The notes under the pieces are model-generated. The model saw nothing but the letters and a program-made list of their open reading frames with translations. It was not told the origin of the DNA and searched no databases. A stretch of DNA of 64,000 nucleotides, taken from the NCBI RefSeq assembly GCF_003207855.1, contig NZ_NKTZ01000002.1:62001-126000 (forward strand), written 5' to 3'. This document shows positions 47,109-57,530 of the stretch, piece after piece. The translations under genes were made by a program, and so were the position numbers. Source of the DNA: Komagataeibacter rhaeticus. Its GTDB lineage: Bacteria; Pseudomonadota; Alphaproteobacteria; Acetobacterales; Acetobacteraceae. The stretch's first letter is position 1. Each line of letters opens with the position of its first letter.

Positions 47109-48227
47109 TCAGGCCGCCTTGCTCAGGCGTTCCAGTTCGGCCACCACGGCGGTGCCCATGCCATCGGTGTTCACTTCCGTCCTGCCCGCACTCATGATGT
47201 CGGGCGTGCGCAGTCCCTTGTCCAGCACGTTGGAAACCGCGGCCTCGATCAGTGCGGCATCCGCCTGCATGTCGAAGGAATAGCGCAGCAGCATGGCGAA
47301 GGAGAGGATCTGCGCCAGCGGATTCGCCTTGCCCTGCCCCGCAATGTCCGGCGCGCTGCCATGGATCGGCTCGTACAGCGCGGGCAGGCGGCCATCGGCC
47401 CCCCTTGCCCCCAGCGTTGCCGAAGGCAGCATGCCCAGGCTGCCCGTCAGCATGGATGCCAGGTCGGACAGCAGGTCACCGAACAGGTTGCCGGTCACGA
47501 TCACATCAAACTGGCGCGGATTGCGTACCATCTGCATCGCGCAGTTGTCGGCCAGCATGTGGCTCAGTTCCACATCCCCGTATTCACGCGCATGCAGGTC
47601 GGTCACGACTTCCTTCCACAGCAGGCCGCTTTCCATCACGTTGCACTTCTCGACCGAGCACACGCGGTTGTCACGCTTGCGGGCCAGTTCGAAGGCCACA
47701 CGGGCCACGCGCTCGATTTCCGCCGTGGTGTAGACTTCGGTGTTGATGCCCCGGCGCGAACCGTCCGGCAGGGTCTCGATGCCGCGCGGCGTGCCGAAAT
47801 AGATGCCGCCCACCGTCTCGCGCACGATCATGATGTCCAGCCCGCGAATGACATCGGGCTTGAGCGTACTGGAATCGACCAGCGAATCGAACACCTTGGC
47901 CGGGCGCAGGTTGGCGAACAGCCCCAGTTCCTGCCGCAGCTTGAGAATTGCAATCTCGGGCCGGCGGTCAAACCCCGCCGATGCCCATTTCGGGTCCCCC
48001 ACCGAGCCGAACAGCACCGCATCCGCGGCCCGCGCCGCGTCAATCACCTGCTGGGTAATCGGCTGGCCATGCACCGCCAGCGACGCGCCCCCCACCAGGT
48101 CCTCGCTTACGTCAAAACGGACGCCGCGCGCCTGCGCCATCCAGTCCATGATGCGCCGGACCTGCTGCATGATCTCGGGGCCAATGCCATCGCCAGGCAG
48201 GATCAGGAGTTTCTTGGGTGCGGACAT
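47109..48227 (-). CDS. leuB: 3-isopropylmalate dehydrogenase
   Basis: NAD-dependent oxidative decarboxylation step of leucine synthesis. The 372-residue protein has [14 protein letters not shown] at the start, [13 protein letters not shown], the [11 protein letters not shown]-like [12 protein letters not shown] and the C-terminal [18 protein letters not shown]. The ATG at 48227 follows GGGAAA; an ATG four codons earlier is possible. It follows leuD by 77 bases. Confidence 0.96.
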   Translation of the reverse strand: MSAPKKLLILPGDGIGPEIMQQVRRIMDWMAQARGVRFDVSEDLVGGASLAVHGQPITQQVIDAARAADAVLFGSVGDPKWASAGFDRRPEIAILKLRQELGLFANLRPAKVFDSLVDSSTLKPDVIRGLDIMIVRETVGGIYFGTPRGIETLPDGSRRGINTEVYTTAEIERVARVAFELARKRDNRVCSVEKCNVMESGLLWKEVVTDLHAREYGDVELSHMLADNCAMQMVRNPRQFDVIVTGNLFGDLLSDLASMLTGSLGMLPSATLGARGADGRLPALYEPIHGSAPDIAGQGKANPLAQILSFAMLLRYSFDMQADAALIEAAVSNVLDKGLRTPDIMSAGRTEVNTDGMGTAVVAELERLSKAA

Positions 48228-48304
48228 GACGTTTCCCATCCGGATAATCGGTTTGTTAAATGATTTTTCCCGCAGGGCGGGCAGCACGAAGCCACCCGGC
48301 CCGT

Positions 48305-48928
48305 TCAGTCGAGGACAATGCGGGGAATCCACGGCTGCGCCCTGGCGCGGCGGTCCTCGAACGCGGTGATCGACTTTTCGTGCTGCAGGGTCTGGCCAAT
48401 ATCATCCAGCCCCTCCAGCAGCAGCTTCTTGCGCAGGGGATCAACCTCGAAGGGCACTTCGCTGCCATCGGGGCGCACGACAACCTGCCGGGGCAGGTCG
48501 ATCGTCAGCCGCGCGTTCCCGCCCATGCGGGCATCTTCCATCAGCTGCGTGCAGACCGCGCGCGGCAGGGCGATGGGCAGGATGCCGTTCTTGAAGCAGT
48601 TATTATTGAAAATATCGGCGAAGGACGGCGCGATCACGCAGCGGATGCCAAAATCCAGCAGCGCCCAGGGCGCGTGCTCGCGTGAGGAACCGCAGCCAAG
48701 ATTGTCATACGTGATCAGAATCCCGGCCTTGCGGTAGGGTTCCTGATTGAGCACGAAATCCGGGTTTTCCGAGCCATCGGGCCGATAGCGCATATTGTCG
48801 AACGCATGCACGCCCAGCCCGGAGCGCTTTGTGGTCTTGAGGAAGCGCGCCGGAATGATCTTGTCGGTATCGATGTTTTCTTCCGGCAGGGGGGCCGCGA
48901 CGGCCGTAAGGACGGTGAATTTATCCAT
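48305..48928 (-). CDS. leuD: 3-isopropylmalate dehydratase small subunit
   Basis: Partner of LeuC in isomerising isopropylmalate. The 207-residue protein has [17 protein letters not shown] and the swivel-domain motif [15 protein letters not shown], then [15 protein letters not shown]. It begins two bases after the leuC stop, so translation is coupled. Confidence 0.97.
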   Translation of the reverse strand: MDKFTVLTAVAAPLPEENIDTDKIIPARFLKTTKRSGLGVHAFDNMRYRPDGSENPDFVLNQEPYRKAGILITYDNLGCGSSREHAPWALLDFGIRCVIAPSFADIFNNNCFKNGILPIALPRAVCTQLMEDARMGGNARLTIDLPRQVVVRPDGSEVPFEVDPLRKKLLLEGLDDIGQTLQHEKSITAFEDRRARAQPWIPRIVLD

Positions 48929-48930
48929 TG

Positions 48931-50334
48931 TCAGATCAGCTCCCGCACATCGGTCAGGGTTCCGGTCACGGCCGCCGCCGCCGCCATGGCGGGGGACAGC
49001 AGGTGCGTGCGCCCGCCGGGGCCCTGCCTGCCTTCAAAATTACGGTTGGAGGTGGAAGCACAGCGCTGGCCCGGCGTCAGCCGGTCGGGGTTCATGCCCA
49101 GGCACATGGAACATCCGGCCTCGCGCCATTCAAAACCCGCATCAAGGAAGACCTTGTCCAGCCCTTCCTCTTCCGCCTGCGCCTTTACAATGCCCGAGCC
49201 GGGCACGATCATCGCGCGCACGCCGGGGGCAACCCTGCGTCCTGCCGCAATGGCGGCAGCGGCCCGCAGGTCCTCGATCCGGCTGTTGGTGCAGGAGCCG
49301 ATGAACACGACATCAACCGGCGTGCCCGCGATCTTCTGGCCGGCTTCCAGCCCCATGTAGTCCAGCATGCGCTGCATCTGCGCGCGGCGCGACGGATCGG
49401 ATTCCGTGGCGGGATCGGGCACCGTGCCGGTGACGGGGATGACGGTCTCGGGGCTGGTGCCCCATGTCAGCACGGGGGTGATGTCTTCGGCCCGCAGTTC
49501 CACCACGCGGTCGTAATGGGCGCCCTCGTCCGATGCCAGCGTCTTCCAGTAGGCCACGGCCTCGTCAAACGCGGCGCCCTTGGGGGCAAAGGGACGGCCG
49601 CGTACGTATTCGAACGTCGTCTCGTCCGGCGCCACCAGTCCCGCGCGGGCACCGGCCTCGATCGACATGTTGCACACCGTCATGCGGCCCGCCATGTCCA
49701 GGTCACGGATGGCGGAACCGGCGAATTCGATCACATGGCCCGTACCGCCCGCAGTGCCGATATGGCCGATGATGGCCAGCATGATGTCCTTGGCGGTCAC
49801 GCCGGGACCGACCTGCCCCTCGACCACCACCTTCATGTTCTTCGCCGGTTTCTGCAGGATGGTCTGGGTGGCCATCACATGCTCGACCTCGGACGTGCCG
49901 ATGCCGAAGGCCAGCGCACCCAGCGCGCCGTGGGTGGAGGTATGGCTGTCGCCACAGACGATGGTCATGCCCGGCAGCGAGATACCCTGCTCCGGCCCCA
50001 CCACATGCACGATGCCCTGCCGCGCGGAAAGCAGCGGGAAATACGGCACGCCGAATTCCTTCACGTTGCGTTCCAGCGTCTCGATCTGGTTGCGGCTGTC
50101 GGCTTCCGTAATCGGCAGGGTACGGTCGGACGTGGGCACGTTGTGGTCCACCACCGCGATCGTCGCATCCGGATGGCGCAGGCGGCGGCCGCTCAGGCGC
50201 AGGCCCTCGAAGGCCTGCGGGCTGGTCACCTCATGCACGAGGTGCCGGTCGATATAAAGGATGGCCGTGCTGTCCGGAAGGGTTTCGACCACATGGCTAT
50301 CCCATATCTTGTCGAACAGTGTGCGCGGGGCCAT
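48931..50334 (-). CDS. leuC: 3-isopropylmalate dehydratase large subunit
   Basis: Aconitase-family [4Fe-4S] enzyme (467 residues). Cluster cysteines are in [11 protein letters not shown] and [10 protein letters not shown]. The substrate region [20 protein letters not shown] is present. The start at 50334 ([14 protein letters not shown]) follows GAGAGGA. It begins about 80 bases after the rplS terminator, so leuCDB probably has its own promoter; no leader peptide with Leu codons was seen. Its cluster would come from the SUF system. Confidence 0.96.
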   Translation of the reverse strand: MAPRTLFDKIWDSHVVETLPDSTAILYIDRHLVHEVTSPQAFEGLRLSGRRLRHPDATIAVVDHNVPTSDRTLPITEADSRNQIETLERNVKEFGVPYFPLLSARQGIVHVVGPEQGISLPGMTIVCGDSHTSTHGALGALAFGIGTSEVEHVMATQTILQKPAKNMKVVVEGQVGPGVTAKDIMLAIIGHIGTAGGTGHVIEFAGSAIRDLDMAGRMTVCNMSIEAGARAGLVAPDETTFEYVRGRPFAPKGAAFDEAVAYWKTLASDEGAHYDRVVELRAEDITPVLTWGTSPETVIPVTGTVPDPATESDPSRRAQMQRMLDYMGLEAGQKIAGTPVDVVFIGSCTNSRIEDLRAAAAIAAGRRVAPGVRAMIVPGSGIVKAQAEEEGLDKVFLDAGFEWREAGCSMCLGMNPDRLTPGQRCASTSNRNFEGRQGPGGRTHLLSPAMAAAAAVTGTLTDVRELI

Positions 50335-50414
50335 CGTATATCCTCTCCCGGACGGAAACAGGCCGCCATCACGCGCCGGATACGCACGCAACGGGCAGCC
50401 ACGAATTCTCAGGT

Positions 50415-50461
50415 AAAAAACGGTTCGCCCGTTTCCGCCATGATGGGGGGAAACGGGCGAA
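50415..50461 (-). terminator. Intrinsic terminator after rplS
   Basis: On the minus strand TTCGCCCGTTTCC (50449-50461) pairs with GGAAACGGGCGAA (50424-50436) and a T-run follows three bases later. It lies 12 bases past the rplS stop and separates the ribosomal operon from leuCDB. Confidence 0.88.
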
Positions 50462-50472
50462 GGGTCGGCGTC

Positions 50473-50868
50473 TTACTCGGCTGCGGCGGTCGTGGCGGGT
50501 GCCGCTACTTCACGCTTGCGCTCGGCAATACGGGCGGACTTGCCGCGACGGCCACGCAGGTAATACAGCTTCGCGCGGCGGACAACACCACGGCGCACAA
50601 CCGCGATTTCGGCAATGGTGGGGGAATACAGCGGGAACACACGCTCCACGCCCTCACCGTTGGAAATCTTGCGCACGGTGAAGTTGCTGTTCAGGCCCTT
50701 GTTGGAGCGGGCGATCACAACGCCTTCGTAGTTCTGCACGCGCTTGCGGGTGCCTTCGACCACTTCCACGCCAACGCGCACGGTGTCACCCGGTGCGAAT
50801 TCCGGCACCGCGCGCTTGGCGGTCAGGCGGGCGATCTCTTCCGCCTCGTATTTCTGGATGATGTTCAT
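50473..50868 (-). CDS. rplS: 50S ribosomal protein L19
   Basis: Large-subunit protein L19 (131 residues) with [22 protein letters not shown] near residues 25-45, [21 protein letters not shown], and [23 protein letters not shown]. The C-terminal Ala/Glu tail is unconserved. GAGGA precedes the ATG. Last gene of the ffh-rpsP-rimM-trmD-rplS unit. Confidence 0.96.
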   Translation of the reverse strand: MNIIQKYEAEEIARLTAKRAVPEFAPGDTVRVGVEVVEGTRKRVQNYEGVVIARSNKGLNSNFTVRKISNGEGVERVFPLYSPTIAEIAVVRRGVVRRAKLYYLRGRRGKSARIAERKREVAAPATTAAAE

Positions 50869-50899
50869 GATCCGGTCCTCGTTCGATAGGATTTCATGT

Positions 50900-51646
50900 T
50901 CAGTTCAGCCGGTCCGCGTCGGCACGGGTGCCTGCGGCCCGGGAAATGTCTTGACCCGCACCCGCCCGGTAGGCGGCCCACAGGTCCGGCCGACGCGCCT
51001 GCGTCACCGTCTCGGATGCCGCGCGGCGCCATGTGGCGATCGCGGCATGATGACCGGACAGCAGGACCTCGGGCACATCGCGCCCGTCCCATTGTGCCGG
51101 CCTGGTATAAAGCGGATATTCAAGCAGACCGTCGGAAAAGCTTTCCTCGACCGCACTTTCACCCGATCCCATCACGCCCGGCAGCAGCCGCACGCAGGCA
51201 TCAAGCAGCACCGTCGCCGCCACTTCCCCGCCCGACAGGACATAATCCCCTATCGAGACCTGTTCAGCACCCGAGGCTTCGAGCACGCGCTCATCCACCC
51301 CTTCGTACCGCCCGCACAGCACCACAACACCCGGACCCGCCGCATACCGGCGGACATCCGCCTGCATCAGCCGCCGCCCGCGTGGCGTGGGATAGACCAG
51401 CGGTCGCCCCGCCAGGTCAATATCGGCAATGGCGCTCGCCACGACATCGGGGCGCATGACCATGCCCGCCCCGCCGCCAAACGGCGTATCATCCACAACC
51501 CGGTGCCGCCCCAGCCCGTAGGCCCGCATGTCACGCGCATCCAGTGACCAGATGCCGCGCTCCAGCGCGCGCCCGGCCAGCGAATGCCCCAGAACGCCGG
51601 GGAACATGTCGGGAAACAACGTCAGCGCCGTTGCCTGCCAGGTCAT
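50900..51646 (-). CDS. trmD: tRNA (guanine37-N1)-methyltransferase
   Basis: SAM-dependent knot-fold methyltransferase that modifies G37 and prevents frameshifting. The 248-residue protein has [40 protein letters not shown] and the knot loop [11 protein letters not shown]. The ATG at 51646 overlaps the rimM stop (ATGA). The usual catalytic Asp follows in [13 protein letters not shown]. Between rimM and rplS, as normal. Confidence 0.96.
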   Translation of the reverse strand: MTWQATALTLFPDMFPGVLGHSLAGRALERGIWSLDARDMRAYGLGRHRVVDDTPFGGGAGMVMRPDVVASAIADIDLAGRPLVYPTPRGRRLMQADVRRYAAGPGVVVLCGRYEGVDERVLEASGAEQVSIGDYVLSGGEVAATVLLDACVRLLPGVMGSGESAVEESFSDGLLEYPLYTRPAQWDGRDVPEVLLSGHHAAIATWRRAASETVTQARRPDLWAAYRAGAGQDISRAAGTRADADRLN

Positions 51647-52194
51647 GGCGCGGACTCCTGCCCTGCCGTGCCGGGAAAGCACGTCACGGGCACCTCGATC
51701 TCATCGGGCAGGCAGATGTCAATCCATCCGCCCCGTACGTTCACCACCGGCACGCAGGCCCGGGTGAACGGCAGCAGGAGACTGCCCCCCGCCCCATTGA
51801 TCTCAAGGCTGGTCCCCGCCCCATAGTCATGCACAGCGCCCACACGGCCCAGCACGCGGTCCGTGCCCTGTTCACGCGCTTCCAGCCCGACCAGATCGGC
51901 GAAGTAGAATTCGTCCTCATCGGGTGCGGGCAGGCTGGCGCGCGGCACGTACAGCCTGCGGTTAACCAACTGCCGGGCGGCTTCACGGCTATCGATAGCC
52001 TGACCCGCCGCGTCATGCAGGCGGGCGATGCCGGTGCCGTGCCATGACAGCCGCCACGGCCGTCCCTGGTCATCGACCAGCCCGTCATAGGTGGCCAGGT
52101 CCTCCGGCACGGCGGTGTAGCTGTGCACATGCACAAGCCCCCGCACGCCATGCGGACGACCCACCACACCCATCAGGACATGATCGCGGTTCAT
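51643..52194 (-). CDS. rimM: Ribosome maturation factor RimM
   Basis: Assists 30S assembly, binding S19. The 183-residue protein has the N-terminal barrel start [18 protein letters not shown] and the C-terminal PRC-like barrel with [13 protein letters not shown] and [10 protein letters not shown]. It sits 45 bases after rpsP and overlaps trmD by four bases. The ribosome site is weak, suggesting coupling to rpsP. Confidence 0.94.
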   Translation of the reverse strand: MNRDHVLMGVVGRPHGVRGLVHVHSYTAVPEDLATYDGLVDDQGRPWRLSWHGTGIARLHDAAGQAIDSREAARQLVNRRLYVPRASLPAPDEDEFYFADLVGLEAREQGTDRVLGRVGAVHDYGAGTSLEINGAGGSLLLPFTRACVPVVNVRGGWIDICLPDEIEVPVTCFPGTAGQESAP

Positions 52195-52239
52195 GGGATG
52201 ACTGCCTGCCTTTCCTGCCTGTCTATCGCGCCAGCAGGC

Positions 52240-52584
52240 TTACGCCGCGGCAGCCGCAGCGGCGGCGGCAGCACGTTCCTGCGCGCGCTTCTTGGGCGCG
52301 GACTTCTTGGGCTGCTCGTTCCAGGTCGGCTTCGGCGCCAGGCCGGCGTTGCCCAGGAAGCGGGCCACGCGGTCGGTCGGCAGCGCGCCGTTGGACAGCC
52401 AGTGGGTGATGCGCTCGGCCACCAGGCGCACGCGGTCGGCGTGGTCGGAGGGCAGCATGGGGTTGTAGGAACCGACGCGCTCGATGAAGCGGCCGTCACG
52501 CGGGGAGCGGCTGTCGGCAACAACGATGTGGTAGTAGGGGCGCTTCTTCGCGCCAGCGCGGGCGAGACGGATCTTGAGGCTCAT
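52240..52584 (-). CDS. rpsP: 30S ribosomal protein S16
   Basis: Small-subunit protein (114 residues) with [39 protein letters not shown], and a C-terminal extension rich in Lys ending in ten consecutive Ala residues. GGAG precedes the ATG. Located between ffh and rimM. Confidence 0.96.
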   Translation of the reverse strand: MSLKIRLARAGAKKRPYYHIVVADSRSPRDGRFIERVGSYNPMLPSDHADRVRLVAERITHWLSNGALPTDRVARFLGNAGLAPKPTWNEQPKKSAPKKRAQERAAAAAAAAAA

Positions 52585-52638
52585 TTAAGCATTCTCCAGA
52601 CAGTAAAAGGACAAAAGAAAACAGGAAGGACGTCGGGT

Positions 52639-54033
52639 TCAGCCAAAGGGCGGACGTCCGCCACCGCCGGGGGGACGCCCCCCATTGGGCATGAGCGCGG
52701 ACAGGCCCTGACGCATCAGTCCCTTCACGCCCAGCTTGCTGAACCGCTTCATCATGGAAGCCATCGCGTCATACTGCTTGAGCAGACGGTTGATCTCCTG
52801 CACGGTGGTACCGGACCCGGCGGCGATGCGCTTCTTGCGCGATGCCTTGATGATGGAGGGCGTGCGCCGCTCCTTGCGGGTCATGGATGAAATGATGGCC
52901 TGATGGCGCTTGAGGACGGAGGTATCAAGCTCCTTGTCCCCCAGCGCATCCTTCAGCTTGCCCATGCCGGGCAGCATGCCAAGGATGCCGGAAATGGACC
53001 CCATCTTGTTGATCTGGCGGATCTGGGCCGCGTAATCATCAAGATCGAACTTGCCCTGCATCATCTTGAGGGCAAGCTTCTCGCTTTCCTCATGATCCAG
53101 GGTATCGGCGGCCTTCTCCACCAGCCCGGCAATGTCGCCCAGGCCAAGGATGCGGCCGGCCACACGCTCGGGGTGGAATTCCTCCAGCGCGTCCAGCTTC
53201 TCGCCCGATCCGGTCAGCTTGATCGGAGCACCCGTAATGGCACGCATGGACAGGGCGGCACCACCACGGGCATCGCCATCCATACGGGTCATGACCACGC
53301 CGGTCACGCCCACCGCCTCGTTGAAAGCCTTGGCGGTATTGACCGCGTCCTGCCCGGTCATGGCATCGACGACCAGCAGGGTTTCAGCCGGATCGGTCTC
53401 GGCGCGGATGGCGCGGACCTCATCCATCAGGGCTTCATCGATCGACAGGCGGCCGGCGGTATCCAGTATGACGATGTCATACCCTTCCCGCCGCCCGGTA
53501 TCCATCGCGCGCTGCGCGATCTGGACCGGGGTCTGCCCCGCGATGATGGGCAGCGACGCCACACCCGCGCGCTCGGCCAGCTGGGCCAGCTGCAGCTGGG
53601 CGGCGGGGCGCTGGGTATCCAGGCTGGCCAGCAGCACCTTCTTGCGCTCACGCTGCGCCAGGCGGCGCGCGATCTTGCCCGACGTGGTGGTCTTGCCCGA
53701 ACCCTGCAGGCCCACCATCAGGATCGGCACCGGCGGGGCGGCATTCAGGTTGAGGGGCACGGCGCCCGCGCCGCCCAGTGCGTCAATCAGTGCATCGTTG
53801 ACGATCTTGGCCACGGCCTGACCGGGAGAGATGCTGTCCAGCACCTCATGCCCCACGGCACGTTCACGGACCTTGCTGACGAAATCCTTGACGACAGGCA
53901 GCGCCACGTCGGCGTCCAGCATGGCCAGACGCACTTCGCGCATGGCTTCCGTAACATCCGCTTCCGACAGGGCCCCGCGCTTGGCAAGGCCATCGAACAC
54001 ACCGGAAAGCTTGCCTGAGAGCGTCTCGAACAA
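52639..54033 (-). CDS. ffh: Signal recognition particle protein Ffh
   Basis: SRP GTPase that targets membrane proteins with 4.5S RNA and FtsY. The 464-residue protein has the N-domain (FETLSGKLSGVFDGLAKRG), G1 GLQGSGKTTT, VLLASLDTQRPAA, DTAGRLSIDEAL and TRMDGDARGG, then a Met-rich M-domain ending in a Gly/Pro tail. The start is a TTG at 54033 with GGGGA six bases upstream, giving the exact family N-terminus; the upstream in-frame ATG at 54132 is not conserved. First gene of the ffh-rpsP-rimM-trmD-rplS unit. Confidence 0.95.
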   Translation of the reverse strand: MFETLSGKLSGVFDGLAKRGALSEADVTEAMREVRLAMLDADVALPVVKDFVSKVRERAVGHEVLDSISPGQAVAKIVNDALIDALGGAGAVPLNLNAAPPVPILMVGLQGSGKTTTSGKIARRLAQRERKKVLLASLDTQRPAAQLQLAQLAERAGVASLPIIAGQTPVQIAQRAMDTGRREGYDIVILDTAGRLSIDEALMDEVRAIRAETDPAETLLVVDAMTGQDAVNTAKAFNEAVGVTGVVMTRMDGDARGGAALSMRAITGAPIKLTGSGEKLDALEEFHPERVAGRILGLGDIAGLVEKAADTLDHEESEKLALKMMQGKFDLDDYAAQIRQINKMGSISGILGMLPGMGKLKDALGDKELDTSVLKRHQAIISSMTRKERRTPSIIKASRKKRIAAGSGTTVQEINRLLKQYDAMASMMKRFSKLGVKGLMRQGLSALMPNGGRPPGGGGRPPFG

Positions 54034-54152
54034 CGTATTTCCCCAAAAGAGGACGCGCCACTGCGCGAACCCTCGCGAAGTGACGTGCCTGATTGTCGGG
54101 CGGATGTATCGCGCCCTGTCCCGCCCTGTCAAGCCTTGCGCGCACGGGCATG

Positions 54153-54185
54153 AAAAAACGGCTGCGGGAGAGGGTCCCGCAGCCG
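54153..54185 (-). terminator. Intrinsic terminator of the Spy-like gene
   Basis: A perfect 11-bp stem (54159-54169 with 54175-54185) with a five-base loop, followed on the minus strand by six T residues. It lies 40 bases past the stop of the Spy-like gene and separates it from ffh. Confidence 0.9.
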
Positions 54186-54224
54186 CCTTTCACACCCTGG
54201 TCCCGCACGCAGCGGGGGCAGGTC

Positions 54225-54737
54225 TTATTTCTTGCCGTCTTCCGGCGGCGGCGGCGGCGCGGTCAGCGCGCGCAGCTGCTGGTGCAGGCTGTCGATCTTG
54301 TCCTGGGTGTCACGGATCTGGTTCAGCTGATCGGTGGTCAGGATGTCGTGGATGCGGATCGCGGTCTGCAGGCGGGCGGCCTCATGCTGCTGATGCATCG
54401 CGGTGATCTGCTGCTGCAGGCCAACGATCTGGGACTCATCAACCTTGCCCGGCGTGGCCAGCAGGTCCTGGATCTGCTTGTGAAGCTGGTGCTCCTTGTC
54501 CATGTCGGCACGGAAATCGGGGTGGCTGTCCTGCAGGATGGCCTTCAGCTTCTTGTGCTGGGCCGCGGTCAGCTGCACGTTCCCCAGAAAGGGCATGCCA
54601 CCGAACCCGCCGGGTCCACCCATGCCACCATTGCAGCCCGGCGGCGGCGGGGGCGCGTGATGGGCGGCAAGCGCCTGCCCGGAGAGGCTTGCGAGACTAC
54701 CGGCGACAGCGGCGGCCAGGATCATTTTCTTCATCAT
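54225..54737 (-). CDS. Periplasmic Spy/CpxP-like protein (LTxxQ repeats)
   Basis: A secreted protein of about 170 residues. The signal peptide KKMILAAAVAGSLASLSG ends at ALA. Then comes a Pro-rich and a Gly/Met-rich segment (PPPPPGCNGGMGGPGGFGG) and a helical domain with two LTxxQ motifs (LTAAQHKKLKAIL and LTTDQLNQIRDTQ), as in Spy and CpxP chaperones or metal-resistance proteins. It ends PPPPPEDGKK. An upstream TTG at 54746 has a better-spaced AGGAG and may be the true start. Envelope stress or metal binding is inference. It lies downstream of pstB. Confidence 0.8.
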   Translation of the reverse strand: MMKKMILAAAVAGSLASLSGQALAAHHAPPPPPGCNGGMGGPGGFGGMPFLGNVQLTAAQHKKLKAILQDSHPDFRADMDKEHQLHKQIQDLLATPGKVDESQIVGLQQQITAMHQQHEAARLQTAIRIHDILTTDQLNQIRDTQDKIDSLHQQLRALTAPPPPPEDGKK

Positions 54738-54882
54738 GGGAACCAAGTCTACTCCTGTTATAACTCGTTCTCTACCCTGCATGCCTCAGGATGGTCATGC
54801 AAGGCCTGCAAACGCAACGCTACAACAGACCCGGCGTTCCAATGTGGCCAAACTTGCTACAAAATGTAAGGAGCACCGCCCC

Positions 54883-55668
54883 TCAGCCAAAGCGGCCGGT
54901 GATGTAGTCCTGCGTGCGTTTTTCACGCGGGGCGGTGAACATGCGGTCGGCGCTGTCCACCTCCACCACCTCCCCCATATAGAAAAACGCGACCTGATCG
55001 GCACAGCGCGCCGCCTGCTGGAGGTTGTGGGTCACGATGGCGATGGTGAAATCGGCCTTCAGTTCATCCAGCAGTTCCTCGATCCGGGCGGTGGAGACAG
55101 GGTCCAGCGCACTGGTCGGCTCATCAAGCAGCACCACTTCGGGGCGGGTGGCGATGGTGCGGGCAATGCACAGCCGCTGCTGCTGGCCACCCGACAGCGC
55201 GCCCGCCGAATCGCGCAGCCGGTCACGTACCTCCGGCCACAGGGCCACACGGCGCAGCACGTCCTCCACCCGCGCATCCATTGCCGCGCGGTCCAGGCGT
55301 TCGTGCAGGCGCACGCCAAAGGCAATATTGTCATAGATCGACATGGGGAACGGCGTGGGCTTCTGGAACACCATGCCCACGCGCGCGCGCAGCACGTTCA
55401 GGTTCACCCTGGGACCAAGGATGTTGCAGCCATCGAAAATCACCTCTCCCGTCGCGCGCTGGCCGGGATAGAGGTCATACATCCGGTTGAGCACACGCAG
55501 CAGCGTGGACTTGCCACAGCCCGAAGGCCCGATCATGCCCGTGACCTGCCCCTGCGGGAAGTCGATCGAGATGTTCCTGAGCGCATGGTTCGCGCCGTAG
55601 TAGAAATTCAGGTCACGGACCGATATGGCCGTGGGAACGGGGCTTTTTTCCACCGCTGTCATGTTCAT
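54883..55668 (-). CDS. pstB: Phosphate ABC transporter ATP-binding protein
   Basis: ATPase of the high-affinity phosphate importer (261 residues). Walker [10 protein letters not shown], signature [13 protein letters not shown] and Walker [29 protein letters not shown] and [18 protein letters not shown] are PstB-typical. The ATG overlaps the pstA stop; a second ATG two codons on is possible. phoU, which often follows pstB, is absent here. Confidence 0.96.
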   Translation of the reverse strand: MNMTAVEKSPVPTAISVRDLNFYYGANHALRNISIDFPQGQVTGMIGPSGCGKSTLLRVLNRMYDLYPGQRATGEVIFDGCNILGPRVNLNVLRARVGMVFQKPTPFPMSIYDNIAFGVRLHERLDRAAMDARVEDVLRRVALWPEVRDRLRDSAGALSGGQQQRLCIARTIATRPEVVLLDEPTSALDPVSTARIEELLDELKADFTIAIVTHNLQQAARCADQVAFFYMGEVVEVDSADRMFTAPREKRTQDYITGRFG

Positions 55669-56567
55669 TTCCTGTTCCGTCCCAGCCCCAGCCTTACGGT
55701 TATGTTTATCATGAGGATACCTGCCGTAATCAGCAGCGCGCCCGTCCAGGCCAGCGCCGTCCAGTCATCATACGCCGCCCCCGCGTACTGATAGATGGTG
55801 ACCGGCAGGCTGGCCATGGGCACGGCGGGCGAGACCGACCAGTTCATGTTGCCAAGCGAGGTGAACAGCAGCGGCGCCGTCTCGCCCGAGACACGGGCCA
55901 GCGCCAGCAGGATGCCCGTCGCTACCCCGTCCCGCGCCGCACGCAGGCAGACCAGCACGATGACCCGCCAGCGGGGCGCGCCCAGCGCGATCGCCGCCTC
56001 GCGCATGGACAGCGGCACAAGGCGCAGCATGTCCTCGGTCGTGCGCACCACCACCGGCACCACCAGCATCGACAGCGCCAGCGCCCCCGCCATGCCCGAG
56101 AAATGCCCCGTCGGCACCACCACGATCATGTAGATGAACAGCCCGACCAGGATGGACGGGGCCGAAAGCAGCAGGTCGGATACAAAGCGCACCAGATTGA
56201 TCAGCCGCCCGTCCGTTGCCGTGAACTCGGCAAGATAGATGCCCACCAGCAGCCCGACGGGCGCGCCGATCAGCACCGCAAGGCCCGTCTGGATCAGGCT
56301 GCCGGCAATGGCATTGGCCAGCCCACCGCCCTGCCCCGGCGGGGCCGTGACATGCACCAGCGTAGCCCAGCGCAGGCCGCCGATGCCATTGCGCACCAGC
56401 ACGAACAGGATGGAAAACAGCATGAGCAGCACCAGCACGGTGGCCAGCCAGCACAGCCCCGTCGCAACCCGGTCCACCATGCGCCTGCGCATGTCCGACA
56501 GGCTGTTGCCCTGCCAGCGCGCGGCGGCGGCGGCCGCGTCCGTCACGTCACGATCCCGGACTGCCAT
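55665..56567 (-). CDS. pstA: Phosphate ABC transporter permease PstA
   Basis: Inner-membrane permease of 300 residues with six hydrophobic segments and the EAA-type loop [20 protein letters not shown]. The domain [20 protein letters not shown] is PstA-typical. The N-terminus is about 30 residues of hydrophilic, Ala-rich sequence. It starts three bases after pstC and overlaps pstB. Confidence 0.94.
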   Translation of the reverse strand: MAVRDRDVTDAAAAAARWQGNSLSDMRRRMVDRVATGLCWLATVLVLLMLFSILFVLVRNGIGGLRWATLVHVTAPPGQGGGLANAIAGSLIQTGLAVLIGAPVGLLVGIYLAEFTATDGRLINLVRFVSDLLLSAPSILVGLFIYMIVVVPTGHFSGMAGALALSMLVVPVVVRTTEDMLRLVPLSMREAAIALGAPRWRVIVLVCLRAARDGVATGILLALARVSGETAPLLFTSLGNMNWSVSPAVPMASLPVTIYQYAGAAYDDWTALAWTGALLITAGILMINITVRLGLGRNRK

Positions 56568-56570
56568 GGT

Positions 56571-57530
56571 TCAGCCCACCCTGCCGGTACGCAGCAGGAG
56601 GCGCGAGCACACCAGCGTGCCAAGGGAAATGAGCATGAGCAGGAAACCCGCGGCCATGAGTGATGAGAATTTCAGGCTGCCCACGGCACTTTCCGGGAAT
56701 TCCAGCGCAATGAGCGAGGCAATGGTGTTGCCCGGCGAGAACAGCGACCAGCCGATATGGTTGGCGTTGCCAATGACGAAGGTAATGGCCATCGTCTCCC
56801 CCAGCGCGCGGCCCAGACCCAGCATCACGCCCCCCACAACGGATGAACGTGACCACGGCAGGATGATGCGGCGGACGACCTCCCACCGCGTCATGCCCAG
56901 CCCGTAAGCACTTTCCTTCAGCACGGCGGGCATGGACAGGAAGACATCACGCATCACGGCGGAAATGAACGGCGTAACCATGACCGCCAGGATCATGCCG
57001 CCGGTCAGGAAGCCCGTGCCGTATGGCGCGCCACGGAACATCACGCCAATGCCGGGCACGCGCCCCAGCGTGTGACTGGCCAGCGGTTCCACGTAATGCG
57101 CCATGAACGGCACCAGCACCGCGAACCCCCACATGCCGAAGATGATGGAGGGCACGGCGGCCAGAAGCTGGATCAGCGTGCCGATCGTGCCCGCAATGCG
57201 CGCGGGCGCGATTTCGGTCAGCCACACCGCAATGCCGAAGGCCAGCGGCACGGCCAGCATGATGGCCAGCAGCGCGGTGACCAGCGTGCCGAACACGGGG
57301 GCGGCGGCGCCAAAATGCTGCGTGACCGGATTCCACGCGGTGCCCAGCACGAAGCCCGGCCCGAAGGTTGCGAACGCCCCGCGCGCCCCCCATGCCATGA
57401 CCACGACCATGCCGCCCAGCCCCAGCAGGATCAGGATGGCGGCACTGCGGACAATGGTGGTGAATATGGCATCGCCATTCCCCCTTGCCCCCCCTGTCAG
57501 GGTTGAAGGGGATGTTGCAGACCGATCCAT
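56571..57530 (-). CDS. pstC: Phosphate ABC transporter permease PstC
   Basis: Partner permease of PstA (319 residues) with six membrane segments, LKESAYGLGMTRWEVVRRII as the cytoplasmic EAA loop and GLGRALGETMAITFVIGN. The ATG at 57530 (MDRSATSPSTLTG) follows GGAGG at eight bases; an open extension to 57635 is not conserved. It is the first pst gene here: no pstS precedes it, so the binding protein must be encoded elsewhere. No Pho box was identified in 57531-57709. Confidence 0.94.
   Translation of the reverse strand: MDRSATSPSTLTGGARGNGDAIFTTIVRSAAILILLGLGGMVVVMAWGARGAFATFGPGFVLGTAWNPVTQHFGAAAPVFGTLVTALLAIMLAVPLAFGIAVWLTEIAPARIAGTIGTLIQLLAAVPSIIFGMWGFAVLVPFMAHYVEPLASHTLGRVPGIGVMFRGAPYGTGFLTGGMILAVMVTPFISAVMRDVFLSMPAVLKESAYGLGMTRWEVVRRIILPWSRSSVVGGVMLGLGRALGETMAITFVIGNANHIGWSLFSPGNTIASLIALEFPESAVGSLKFSSLMAAGFLLMLISLGTLVCSRLLLRTGRVG

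Noticed and set aside
50335-50414. Leucine attenuator or leader peptide before leuC
   Set aside because: No short frame with clustered Leu codons and no antiterminator-terminator pair between the rplS terminator and leuC.
48928-50889. Long plus-strand open frame opposite leuC and rplS
   Set aside because: Antisense to leuC and rplS, spans two genes and a terminator, and shows no recognisable fold.
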